Source: Cytophagales bacterium WSM2-2
GTDB lineage: Bacteria > Bacteroidota > Bacteroidia > Cytophagales > Cyclobacteriaceae
Assembly (NCBI GenBank): GCA_015472025.1
Contig: BNHL01000001.1
Span: 1,054,001-1,118,000, forward strand
Reading direction: 5' to 3'
DNA length: 64,000 bases
Shown: positions 44,082 to 51,886 of the stretch, in pieces
Layout: every line of letters begins with the position of its first letter
Numbering within the stretch: the first letter of the stretch is position 1
Translations under genes and position numbers: made by a program
The notes under the pieces: model-generated
What the model was told of the DNA's origin: nothing
The model's input: only the letters and a program-made list of their open reading frames with translations
Databases searched by the model: none

Positions 44082-44528
44082 ATGAAAATCCAGGCAAAGA
44101 TCTTGTTTTTTGGCCTCTTAATCTCAATTTCTTGTGGAAAGTCGGGCAGCCATGAAGGCCATCACAATGAGAACACCTCCGAAAACCCAAACCAGGCTCT
44201 TTATGAGCAAGTTATGAGTGTTCACGATGAGGTAATGCCTAAAAGCGACCAGCTTTATCAACTCAAAAAAGAGCTAAAGGACAAAATTGCGAGCACTCCT
44301 AACATGGTGGCTGACAAGAAAAAGCAACTAGATCAAATCATTGCAGAGCTGGACTCAGCCGATCACTCCATGATGGACTGGATGCATAAATTCAATCCTC
44401 TCCCCGATTCGGCCAATCAGGAAAAGGCTCGGGAATATCTTGAAAACGAAATGGAGAAAATCAAAAAAGTGCGGGAACTGATTAATGGGTCTATTCAAAA
44501 AGCAAAAGACGAAATGGGTAAGAAATAG
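44082..44528 (+). CDS. Small helical lipoprotein, unknown function
   Basis: 148 residues. The signal peptide ends at ISCGK, so the mature protein is lipid-anchored at Cys18. It is followed by a His-rich linker (GSHEGHHNENTSENPN) and a long helical region (ALYEQVMSVHDEVMPKSDQL, KKQLDQIIAELDSADHSMMD, ENEMEKIKKVRELINGSIQK). The periodic hydrophobic pattern suggests a coiled coil or helical hairpin. The HExxHH-like text in the linker is not a metalloprotease site. No known family; its first ~160 upstream bases are shared with the str promoter region on the other strand. Confidence 0.7.
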   Translation: MKIQAKILFFGLLISISCGKSGSHEGHHNENTSENPNQALYEQVMSVHDEVMPKSDQLYQLKKELKDKIASTPNMVADKKKQLDQIIAELDSADHSMMDWMHKFNPLPDSANQEKAREYLENEMEKIKKVRELINGSIQKAKDEMGKK

Positions 44529-44596
44529 GACTTCCATTTCCAAAAAAATGGCGTGGAGGCTACGCTTTTTCCTGATTTCCGCTGACTAAACATAAA

Positions 44597-44623
44597 CTCG
44601 TCCTCCATTGAAGAGAGGACGAG
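44597..44623 (-). terminator. Strong hairpin between convergent lipoprotein genes
   Basis: CTCGTCCTC (44597-44605) and GAGGACGAG (44615-44623) form a perfect 9-bp stem with a 9-base loop. On the minus strand it is followed by TTTATGTTT, so it may end the 44659-45453 transcript; the plus-strand side has no U-tract. Confidence 0.5.
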
Positions 44624-44658
44624 CCATCTAATCGGTTGAGTATTGAACCATTACACTT

Positions 44659-45453
44659 TTACCACTTTATTGGCGCTTCTAACTTATACACTGAAAATTG
44701 ACCCTCATCATCTTTCCAAAGTATGATGTTATCGGTAGGGTGATGTATTGTGGCATGGGTAGTTCCATCTTCAGATAAATTGTCGACTACGTAGTGGAAG
44801 TAGTGATATTCACCACTCAAAAGATGGTGTAGTTCTATGGTGGGCGAGGTCTGGTCCAAATAAGTCTGCGTAAATCTGATAGTGCCGTGATCTGTTAGCA
44901 GAAAGGTACCTCTCGCCACTGTTTTATTATTGGGTGGAGTGAATGTAATCTCATATTTATCGTTGTTGAAAATCGTTCGAATGTCAAGACCAAGGCGAAT
45001 ATTGTCGTTTGAACTGATGCTTCGTGCTCCAAAATATTCGCTTCGGGACAAAATGCTTTTAAGCTTATCCGGATTGATGGAATCTTTCGCTGGATTAAAC
45101 GCAGATTGATTCTCGACTTCATAGCGTTTCAGAAAAACAAATGCTTCGGTAGACAAATCAGGCGTAACACAGGTTTTTCCATCACAATAGGGATGAACTT
45201 CAAAGGACATTAAAACTCTTGTTCCTGGCTTCAGTTTAAAAAACGCGCTATCATGGACATAGCCTGGCAAAATATTCGTCAACGCAGATATGATTTTCCC
45301 ATCCTCAAGCAAAACTTGTGTACTGCCACGAATATCTCCCAAGACAACTCCTGTCAAATTTTCATAAGAAGCCTTATTACTTGGGGCCAGGTTGTCCTTG
45401 CTACATGCGAGCGAAAGGCAAATGATGAGCAAGGCTAATAACGTTGTTTTCAT
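44659..45453 (-). CDS. Predicted lipoprotein, unknown function
   Basis: 264 residues. A lipoprotein signal (MKTTLLALLIICLSLACSKD) puts Cys17 as the anchor. The rest contains beta-rich segments (TGVVLGDIRGSTQVLLEDGK, GTRVLMSFEVHPYCDGKTC, ARGTFLLTDHGTIRFTQTYL) without a family I recognise. CDGKTC holds two Cys that could form a disulphide. It is likely on the periplasmic or outer face of a membrane. The hairpin at 44597-44623 probably ends its transcript. Confidence 0.65.
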   Translation of the reverse strand: MKTTLLALLIICLSLACSKDNLAPSNKASYENLTGVVLGDIRGSTQVLLEDGKIISALTNILPGYVHDSAFFKLKPGTRVLMSFEVHPYCDGKTCVTPDLSTEAFVFLKRYEVENQSAFNPAKDSINPDKLKSILSRSEYFGARSISSNDNIRLGLDIRTIFNNDKYEITFTPPNNKTVARGTFLLTDHGTIRFTQTYLDQTSPTIELHHLLSGEYHYFHYVVDNLSEDGTTHATIHHPTDNIILWKDDEGQFSVYKLEAPIKW

Positions 45454-45545
45454 GATTCATCGGGTTTGATCTAACAGGATAACACTGTCAAATGAATCTA
45501 CCCTTACTCAAGTTAAAGGAATTGATTACCGAGTGATAGGCAGCC

Positions 45546-46595
45546 TTACCTATTTTGTCTTGTTATGACATGAGTGACACTTACCTGGCAACCGATCCAT
45601 GTTTTATATGTAAAGGTATTTGAGATGGTATACGGCAGTGAGATGGTCTGATACCTGCTGACATCTCCAACGATAAGTGCGCTATGGCTGTTATAGTCCG
45701 TGTTAAGATAATTGAGTTGTAAACCTAGTTGAAGTCTTGTTCTCCCAGTCAACAAGAACTCAGAGGCAAGGCCCACTCTGGCGAGATTACTTTTCAGAGT
45801 AACCAAATGGGAGCCTAAAGTATCAGCAACAGTCAGTGTCTTTGCAAGTGTGCCGAAACTAGCATTCAAATGGAGCCTAATTTTTTCACTCATACGAATG
45901 CTTGAGCCAAAGCCAAGGCGTACTTGTGATATCTCAAAATTTGTATTGAATGAGATCGTAGCATAAAGTGGTGAGAATCCGACATGAGATACAATTCCTG
46001 TCGGAAATATTTCATCAAATGAGTAGCCAATGTTAGCAAAGAAACCACGACCGTATGACAATCTTTTTCCGGCCAGTGTTCTACGGAAATTATTCGCAGG
46101 TATGAAGGTCTTTCTTTGAGACTCAAATCTCACTAACATAGACCTGCTTTTCTCTAACGTACTTTCCAGAGCTCTTTTTGAGATAAAGGCTTCTTTTTCT
46201 GATACGTTATCTGACAACACCACTGATTTTTCTTCCTTATCATTTCGCTTTTTTCCAACCTCATGAATGCGATCGTCATGCTGAACATGGTCAAACGTTA
46301 TTATGAAGTAGTTTTCAAAAATCTTAACATTCATCCCATTCCGTTTTAAGACGCCTATTAATTGCGCGAGCGTTAAAACGGATTCTGTTTTTACCCGTAC
46401 TGATGTATCAATCCTCTTGGAGTTGTACGAGAAAAAGATCGGTGCCTGATGGGATATTCGACTAAAAAGCGAATCAAGGCGCATGTACCCTGCCCGGATC
46501 TCGAATTCTTCATTTAGATTAATTTTTCTCTGACCAAAAGAACAGAGAGAAATTAACATTGAGAGCCACAGCAGTAGTTCTTTTTTACGAAACAT
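45546..46595 (-). CDS. STN-domain protein with a small barrel-like C-terminal part, no TonB plug
   Basis: 349 residues from the ATG at 46595 (MFRKKELLLWLSMLISLCSFGQ is a good signal peptide; an upstream in-frame start gives a poor leader). Residues about 37-105 are an STN domain (LDSLFSRISHQAPIFFSYNS, VLTLAQLIGVLKRNGMNVKIF, YFIITF) as found at the N-terminus of SusC/FecA receptors. A charged linker (about 115-175) leads to barrel-like strands (SLFYATISFNTNFEISQVRLG-type pattern, RTRLQLGLQLNYLN). There is no TonB plug or large barrel, so it is not a classic receptor. A sensor or signal-transfer partner is possible; function unknown. Confidence 0.65.
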   Translation of the reverse strand: MFRKKELLLWLSMLISLCSFGQRKINLNEEFEIRAGYMRLDSLFSRISHQAPIFFSYNSKRIDTSVRVKTESVLTLAQLIGVLKRNGMNVKIFENYFIITFDHVQHDDRIHEVGKKRNDKEEKSVVLSDNVSEKEAFISKRALESTLEKSRSMLVRFESQRKTFIPANNFRRTLAGKRLSYGRGFFANIGYSFDEIFPTGIVSHVGFSPLYATISFNTNFEISQVRLGFGSSIRMSEKIRLHLNASFGTLAKTLTVADTLGSHLVTLKSNLARVGLASEFLLTGRTRLQLGLQLNYLNTDYNSHSALIVGDVSRYQTISLPYTISNTFTYKTWIGCQVSVTHVITRQNR

Positions 46596-46789
46596 AAACA
46601 GTCTTTGAAGAGGCTGGTAAATTGATTTGTAATTTAATGTAATGTCCAGGTAATAATTAAGTGAAATTATTTTTATCGTTTGCAATGCTTAGGTCGAATT
46701 GAAATAATTCAAAAAATCCGTTGATTATCTACCGTTATTCACGCTACCTTTTATACGGCAATCGTTTATCTTTATAGACAAACTTCTTC

Positions 46790-48298
46790 ATGCTCAAGAT
46801 TCTTTCCACACTACAGATCAAAGAACTTGATCAATCTACAATTGAGCACGAACCGGTTACTCCAATCGATTTAATGGAACGCGCCTGTCAGGCGTTTATT
46901 CAATGGTTCATCAAATATGTTCCGGTCTATAAAAAAGTAGGGATCGTTTGTGGAACGGGAAACAATGGTGGAGATGGACTTGGCATTGCGCGACTGCTAA
47001 AAGAGAGGGGTTATTCCGTTACTGTTTGGATTGTGCGAGGTGAGATGAATGAAACCGATAGTTTCAAAATCAACCTGAAGCGGCTGCCGGAAAAATTACC
47101 AATGATCGAAATCACCCGACTCACAGATTCTGAGGCCTTCAAGGATTGTCATGTACTGATTGATGCTGTTTTGGGTTCTGGGCTTTCACGTCCGGCACAA
47201 GGAATTTACGCACAGGTAATTTCATGTATCAACCAATCCGATGCAATGCGCATAGCGGTGGATATTCCTTCAGGTCTGTTTGCCGATGCTCCTTCACAAG
47301 GCGACATTGTCCAAGCTAATCACACCGTTTCATTTCAGGTGCCGAAGCTGGCTTTCTTTTTCGCACAGAATGCGAAGTATGTCGGCAGCTGGCACCTCGT
47401 AGATATCGGGCTGAGTGAGGGGTTTATAAACAATGCGAAAGTAAAAAACCAATTGGTCACTGAAGAGGACATCAGAAAGATCATCCAGCCTCGTGAAAAG
47501 TTTGCACATAAAGGAACTTTTGGTCATGCATTGATCATTGCCGGTTCGTATGGAAAAATGGGTGCATGTGTGTTAAGTGCTAAGGCTGCTTTACGTTCGG
47601 GTACGGGGTTGTTGACCGTTCATGTTCCCTCCTCGGGTTACTTGATAATTCAAACGTCAGTACCTGAAGCCATGGCTACGGTTGACACAGAGGAGAATTT
47701 CTTTTCAACTGCACCAGAAAACCTAAACTATTCAGCCGTTGGTATTGGCCCCGGGTTGGGCACCAATTCGGAGACTGTAAAAGCTTTTGCCAAAATTTTA
47801 AAGCAATTCAAAAAATCAATGGTAATCGATGCGGATGCTTTGAATATGCTTTCACAAAATCCTGAGCTCATTGATCTCATTCCGGAAGGAAGCATACTTA
47901 CGCCTCATCCAAAAGAGTTCGAGCGACTTGCCGGAAGTTCAGCAAATGAATTCGAGCGTCTCGAATTGTTGCGAAGTTTTGCCTCAAGAACAAAATCAAT
48001 TGTTGTTTTGAAGGGAGCCTACTCCGCTATTGCTTCGCCAGACGGACAAGTGTATTTCAATTCAACTGGCAACCCGGGAATGGCCACCGGCGGGAGTGGT
48101 GACGTGCTTACAGGAATACTCACCGGGCTTCTGTCGCAAGGTTATTCATCACTGCATACCGCCCTGATGGGGATATACCTCCACGGGCTCGCTGGAGACC
48201 TCGCATCAATCGATTTAAGCCAGGAAGGCTTGATAGCCAGCGATCTAATAAATTTTTTGCCCCTTGCCTTCCGGAAAATAGCGCCCACGGAACGGTAA
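46790..48298 (+). CDS. nnr: Bifunctional NAD(P)H-hydrate repair enzyme (epimerase + ADP-dependent dehydratase)
   Basis: 502 residues, full length for the fused enzyme. The N-terminal epimerase (YjeF_N) shows VCGTGNNGGDGLGIARLL (about 54-71) and LIDAVLGSGLSRPAQG. The C-terminal dehydratase (YjeF_C/ribokinase-like) shows ALIIAGSYGKMGACVLSAKA, ILTPHPKEFERL and ATGGSGDVLTGILTGLL. It repairs damaged NADH/NADPH hydrates in the cytoplasm, using ADP in the dehydratase step. Its upstream region has weak -7-like boxes (TATCTTTA at 46767-46774) only. Confidence 0.95.
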   Translation: MLKILSTLQIKELDQSTIEHEPVTPIDLMERACQAFIQWFIKYVPVYKKVGIVCGTGNNGGDGLGIARLLKERGYSVTVWIVRGEMNETDSFKINLKRLPEKLPMIEITRLTDSEAFKDCHVLIDAVLGSGLSRPAQGIYAQVISCINQSDAMRIAVDIPSGLFADAPSQGDIVQANHTVSFQVPKLAFFFAQNAKYVGSWHLVDIGLSEGFINNAKVKNQLVTEEDIRKIIQPREKFAHKGTFGHALIIAGSYGKMGACVLSAKAALRSGTGLLTVHVPSSGYLIIQTSVPEAMATVDTEENFFSTAPENLNYSAVGIGPGLGTNSETVKAFAKILKQFKKSMVIDADALNMLSQNPELIDLIPEGSILTPHPKEFERLAGSSANEFERLELLRSFASRTKSIVVLKGAYSAIASPDGQVYFNSTGNPGMATGGSGDVLTGILTGLLSQGYSSLHTALMGIYLHGLAGDLASIDLSQEGLIASDLINFLPLAFRKIAPTER

Positions 48299-48337
48299 TA
48301 CATCGAAAAAATTGCGATTTCCTTAAACTTTTGGCGT

Positions 48338-48345
48338 TATCTTTG
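48338..48345 (+). promoter_or_regulatory. -7 box of the mini sorting-domain protein gene
   Basis: TATCTTTG matches TAnnTTTG, about 45 bp before the ATG at 48390. A TTG lies at 48312-48314, but the gap of 23 bases is wider than the usual 19-21. Confidence 0.4.
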
Positions 48346-48389
48346 CATCTAATTGGTAGAGAATGACGTAAAAGTCATAAGACCCAAAA

Positions 48390-48728
48390 ATGAAAACCTT
48401 AGTACTCGCAGTTTTAGTGTTGATCACGGCTCAGACTTTTGCTCAAAGTCATGAAGAAGGTACTCGCCCCGATCCTGCGAAGTCAGTTCACATCTTCCCC
48501 AACCCTGCCGTTGAATTCCTTACTTTGAAGTTTGAGACACCGATTGCAAAAGATGTGAAGCTCGAATTTCATACGATCATTGGTACGATGATAGAATTGG
48601 AGCATGAGGCACTCGATGAGTATGAGGTCAAAGTAAAAGTTAAAGATCTATCTCCAGGATATTATCTCGTGGGTATTCATGACTCACATTCCAACTCCAG
48701 GGCTATTCACAAGTTCCTGAAGAAATAA
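48390..48728 (+). CDS. Mini protein consisting of signal peptide plus T9SS type A sorting domain
   Basis: 112 residues. Signal peptide MKTLVLAVLVLITAQTFAQ, a 12-residue linker, then a complete type A sorting domain: VHIFPNPAVEFLTLKFETP, VKLEFHTIIGTMIELEHE and YYLVGIHDSHSNSRAIHKFLKK. Normally this domain is the C-terminal tag of a large passenger; here there is almost no passenger. It would be exported by the SprA route and may be a short surface peptide, an anchor for other proteins or a remnant. It has its own -7 box, which argues for expression. Confidence 0.85.
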   Translation: MKTLVLAVLVLITAQTFAQSHEEGTRPDPAKSVHIFPNPAVEFLTLKFETPIAKDVKLEFHTIIGTMIELEHEALDEYEVKVKVKDLSPGYYLVGIHDSHSNSRAIHKFLKK

Positions 48729-48734
48729 GCCAAC

Positions 48735-49838
48735 TCAATTCCTGGCGGTCAGTTGTTCAATCGCTTTCAGCAAGTCATTAAATTTTTCGTGAGCATTGTT
48801 ACACAACACAATGATGGTTTTGTCTTGGTCAAGTCCGAGAATGATTTCTGTTTTGTAGCCGGGATTGTCACCCATGTGATAAACCGTCTTGCCTAAAGGC
48901 GAATTGGTTCTCAATACCCATCCAAATCCGTAATTCGATACCGAGTCATTGTTGAGCTTAGCAGGGGCAAAAATTTCATTCAACGTTTTTAGACTTACTA
49001 ATTTCTCGGTTCGTAACGCCCGATCCCATTTCAATAAGTCTGAGGTGGTGGAACTCACTCTCCCCGGGCCTTTCCGGGCGCCAAGCCAGATCGTGTAGTT
49101 TGAAGATGGAAACGAATCCGCCAAAACATATCTCTTCTTCTCCGGAACGTAGATGTAGCCTTTTGCAAAATTTGAAATCGCTTCCTTCTGAGTTTTATTC
49201 CGGATATCTGTCGAACTCATGGCAACGGGCTGAAAGATGCGTTTACTGGCAAACGCTATGAAATCCTCGCCCGATGCTTTTTCGACTATACTTCCCAAAA
49301 GAATGTAGCCAGTGTTGCTGTACAAATATTTTTCATTAGGCTTGAACAACATCGGGGGATGAAATTTCTTCAGGTATTCGAGAATGTCTTTGTTGGTTGC
49401 CACTTTGGTTTTGTCCCAATTCTCGTCCATGATCTTTTGGTAATCGGGCAAACCGGAAGTGTGGTTAAGCAAATGACGTATCGTAATGCCGGGATAGGGA
49501 AGTCCGGGAAGATATTTTTCAACCGGGTCGTCATAGTTCAGTTTCTTCTCCTCGCTCAACATGGCAATTAGCATAGCTGTAAATTGCTTGGACACAGACG
49601 CCAATTCAAAAATAGAAGCGGTGTCGACTTTCTGATTAGTCTCCCGGTTAGCAAAGCCAAACGGTTTGTGGTAAACAGGCTTTCCGTTTTCAGCCACCAG
49701 GATCACCCCGCTAAAATCAAGTACGGTGGCCATCAGGGAATCCAGTTTTTTTGAAAACGATTTGAGGTTAGTCTTTTCCTTGCCGGTACAGCCGATGAGA
49801 AAAATTACCGCGAACATCCATTTTACGATAGCTTTCAT
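48735..49838 (-). CDS. Lipoprotein serine hydrolase, class C beta-lactamase-like
   Basis: 367 residues. A lipoprotein signal ends at LIGCTGK. Motifs: ELASVSKQFTAML (SxxK), KYLYSNTGYILLGSIVEK (YxN) and VYHMGDNPGYKTEI (HxG). This group acts as D-Ala-D-Ala carboxypeptidase, esterase or peptidase rather than true beta-lactamase; the substrate is not readable. It is convergent with the mini sorting-domain gene (6 bp) and divergent from rsmG. Confidence 0.85.
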   Translation of the reverse strand: MKAIVKWMFAVIFLIGCTGKEKTNLKSFSKKLDSLMATVLDFSGVILVAENGKPVYHKPFGFANRETNQKVDTASIFELASVSKQFTAMLIAMLSEEKKLNYDDPVEKYLPGLPYPGITIRHLLNHTSGLPDYQKIMDENWDKTKVATNKDILEYLKKFHPPMLFKPNEKYLYSNTGYILLGSIVEKASGEDFIAFASKRIFQPVAMSSTDIRNKTQKEAISNFAKGYIYVPEKKRYVLADSFPSSNYTIWLGARKGPGRVSSTTSDLLKWDRALRTEKLVSLKTLNEIFAPAKLNNDSVSNYGFGWVLRTNSPLGKTVYHMGDNPGYKTEIILGLDQDKTIIVLCNNAHEKFNDLLKAIEQLTARN

Positions 49839-49901
49839 GTGGCAATCCGTTTAATTTTGATCACTCAATTATCAGTTAAGTTAACCTTAAAATTTTTCCA
49901 T

Positions 49902-50534
49902 TTGCAAGACGCTTCAGTTGTATTCCAGTATTTCACGGACCTTTCAGAGAGCCAGCGAAAGCAATTTTCCCAGGTGGGTGCGCTTTACAAAGAATGGAAT
50001 GAGAAGATCAATGTCGTTTCACGCAAAGACATTGAAAACATCTATATCAATCACGTGCTTCACTCGCTCGGAATCGCGAAAGTGATGCAGTTCAATAAAG
50101 GCGCACAAGTTATGGATGTGGGTACCGGTGGTGGTTTTCCCGGAATACCTCTCGCTATTTTGTTCCCGGAAACCGAGTTTTATTTAGTTGATTCAATTGG
50201 AAAGAAAATCACGGTCGTCAAAGAAGTAGCTTCAGCACTCAACCTTAAAAATGTGAGGGCAGAACAAGTCAGGGCGGAACAGGTGAAACAAAAATTTGAT
50301 TTTGTGGTGAGTCGTGCCGTTACTCGGATGAAAGAATTTTACAGATGGGTGCAAAACAGTATAAAGCCGAAATCAACACACACCCTTGACAATGGAATAC
50401 TTTACCTGAAGGGTGGTGATCTTGATGAAGAATTGGATGAACTAAAAAGACCTTATAGCCTTTACAACCTGCCTGATTATTTCAAAGAAGATTTTTTTGA
50501 AACGAAGAAAGTGGTGTACATGCCCGTTCACTAA
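49902..50534 (+). CDS. rsmG: 16S rRNA (guanine(527)-N7)-methyltransferase
   Basis: 210 residues from a TTG at 49902. The open frame extends upstream to a GTG at 49839, but the family begins with the QDASVVFQYFTDLSESQRKQ-type helix, and only TTG 49902 gives a standard N-terminus. SAM motif: VMDVGTGGGFPGIPLAILFP; then EFYLVDSIGKK and SRAVTRMKEFYRW. RsmG adds m7G527 to 16S rRNA; its loss gives low-level streptomycin resistance. Its stop overlaps the convergent crcB stop by 4 bp. Confidence 0.92.
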   Translation: MQDASVVFQYFTDLSESQRKQFSQVGALYKEWNEKINVVSRKDIENIYINHVLHSLGIAKVMQFNKGAQVMDVGTGGGFPGIPLAILFPETEFYLVDSIGKKITVVKEVASALNLKNVRAEQVRAEQVKQKFDFVVSRAVTRMKEFYRWVQNSIKPKSTHTLDNGILYLKGGDLDEELDELKRPYSLYNLPDYFKEDFFETKKVVYMPVH

Positions 50535-50914
50535 CTATTTCCAGCAAGATAAATTCCCGCTAAAGTCGCAGCCAGGCAAAGTACAAGGCTTGAGATGACA
50601 TAGGTGAAAGAAGAAAAATGAAAGCCACCCTGAATTAAATTCAATGTCTCAGCACTAAATGTTGAGAACGTACTGAAGCCTCCGCAGAAACCAACCGTCC
50701 AAAAGAGGCGTGAAGCTGGCGATATGATTTGGCGATGATCTGCCAGTCCGACAACAAATCCTAAAAAGAAGCAGGCCACTACGTTGACAATAAGTGTCCC
50801 ATAAGGAAAATTGTAGGTGTGCCCGCTGCTAACCCAACGGCCCAGCAGAAACCGAACTACACTCCCGAGGCCTCCACCTCCAAAAACAAGAGCGATGTCC
50901 GGCAGGTTTTTCAT
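50531..50914 (-). CDS. crcB: Fluoride channel Fluc (CrcB)
   Basis: 127 residues with four membrane helices, normal for Fluc. Conserved: GGGGLGSVVRFLLGRW, GTLIVNVVACFFLGFVVG and TVGFCGGFSTFSTFSAE, with the Asn of the first third and the Phe-box residues of the pore. It forms a dual-topology dimer that exports fluoride. There is no fluoride riboswitch; the gene overlaps the upstream plsC-like gene by 4 bp (ATGA), so it is expressed with it. Confidence 0.95.
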   Translation of the reverse strand: MKNLPDIALVFGGGGLGSVVRFLLGRWVSSGHTYNFPYGTLIVNVVACFFLGFVVGLADHRQIISPASRLFWTVGFCGGFSTFSTFSAETLNLIQGGFHFSSFTYVISSLVLCLAATLAGIYLAGNS

Positions 50915-51648
50915 GATTTCTGGTTTTTAATAATCATTTCTTTCATCACCTCAAATGTCTGTTGCTTCAACTGGGCTACGTCACTCAAGCCGACCGTGGG
51001 GATCTCGGGCGCAACGACAATTTTTATCAGTCCCGGGCGCAAATTGATTGTACCGGGTGGCATCAATTTTCCTGCCCCGATTACTACCATTGGCAGCACC
51101 GGCATTTGTGTATCGATCGCAAGTCGAAAAGCTCCGTCCTTAAAAGGCTGAAGAATTTCTTTGCTACGGTTTTGTGTTCCTTCAGCAAAAAGGAGAATCG
51201 ATATTCCTTCGCTGAGAATTTTCTTTAGCCGGTCAAGGCTTTGTTGTTTGCTGCCACGATCAGATCTGTCTACGATGACTGTCGCCCCCTGTGCGATCCA
51301 TCCAAAAACCGGAATCTTCAGAAGTTCTTTTTTCGCCAATGGCTTGAACTCGCCAGGGATTAGCAAACGAATTCCCGGTAAATCAAGAAACGAAGTATGA
51401 TTGCTGACATAAATAAACGACTGGCCTTTCCGGAAATTCTCGCGGCCGTGAAATTCATAACGGATGAATGTAAGCCAGCTAAAAATCAAGGACCATATCC
51501 AGAGAAATTTATAACCGATCCAACTGAACCTGCTTCCGAACAAAAAAGGAATCGTGAGGCCTGGCAAAAAGAACAGCATAAAAACAGTAAAGACCAGGAA
51601 CACCCAAAAAATGTAGAGTCCGTGAAAGAATTTTAAAATGATTTTCAA
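50911..51648 (-). CDS. Second PlsC-like acyltransferase
   Basis: 245 residues from a TTG at 51648. The open frame continues upstream only through the tRNA gene, so the start must be after it, and this TTG gives a hydrophobic N-terminal anchor (MKIILKFFHGLYIFWVFLVF). Motifs: VSNHTSFLDLPG (NHxxxxD), RSDRGSKQQSLDRL and LLFAEGTQNRS (EGT). It should acylate lysophosphatidate or a related lysolipid at the inner membrane. Paralogue of 5989-6717. crcB overlaps its end. Confidence 0.88.
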   Translation of the reverse strand: MKIILKFFHGLYIFWVFLVFTVFMLFFLPGLTIPFLFGSRFSWIGYKFLWIWSLIFSWLTFIRYEFHGRENFRKGQSFIYVSNHTSFLDLPGIRLLIPGEFKPLAKKELLKIPVFGWIAQGATVIVDRSDRGSKQQSLDRLKKILSEGISILLFAEGTQNRSKEILQPFKDGAFRLAIDTQMPVLPMVVIGAGKLMPPGTINLRPGLIKIVVAPEIPTVGLSDVAQLKQQTFEVMKEMIIKNQKS

Positions 51649-51728
51649 TGGAAAAAAATAATTCGCAAATATCCTGAAGGTTCGCTTTCCCGGCAACCGA
51701 ATTATGCAGGTCTTCAAAAAGAAAAATG

Positions 51729-51803
51729 TGGGATCTGTGGGATTCGAACCCACGACCCCTACCCTGTCAAGGTAGTGCTCTAAACCAGCTGAGCTAAGAC
51801 CCC
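51729..51803 (-). tRNA. tRNA-Val (anticodon GAC)
   Basis: Cloverleaf on the minus strand: acceptor GGGGTCT / AGATCCC (one G-T pair), D arm with GCTCAGCTGG, anticodon stem CTACC/GGTAG with loop TTGACAG (anticodon GAC, Val), and T arm with GGGTTCGAATCCC. Discriminator A; CCA is not encoded. 75 bases. A TATTTTTG box at 51812-51819 lies just upstream on the same strand. Confidence 0.95.
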
Positions 51804-51811
51804 ATTTGGCT

Positions 51812-51819
51812 CAAAAATA
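51812..51819 (-). promoter_or_regulatory. -7 box of the tRNA-Val gene
   Basis: Minus strand TATTTTTG, a match to TAnnTTTG, ends 9 bases before the mature 5' end of the tRNA (51803). No TTG at -33 is seen. Confidence 0.45.
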
Positions 51820-51886
51820 TAAAAAGCTGCCTTTATATTACACCTTCATGAACTTTTGGGGATTAATTGTTTAATTGTAAGAAGAT

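Noticed and set aside
44140-44180. His/Glu-rich HEGHH text in the small lipoprotein as a zinc protease motif
   Set aside because: It lies in a short unstructured linker right behind the lipid anchor and lacks a third ligand or fold.
49839-49901. GTG start 63 bases upstream of the chosen rsmG start
   Set aside because: The added 21 residues are not like RsmG N-termini and would begin at the very start codon of the divergent serine hydrolase.
50531-51000. Fluoride riboswitch for crcB
   Set aside because: crcB overlaps the upstream gene, leaving no leader, and no riboswitch-like fold was recognised.
51649-51753. Longer N-terminus of the plsC-like protein
   Set aside because: The extension runs through the T arm of tRNA-Val, so it is not coding.
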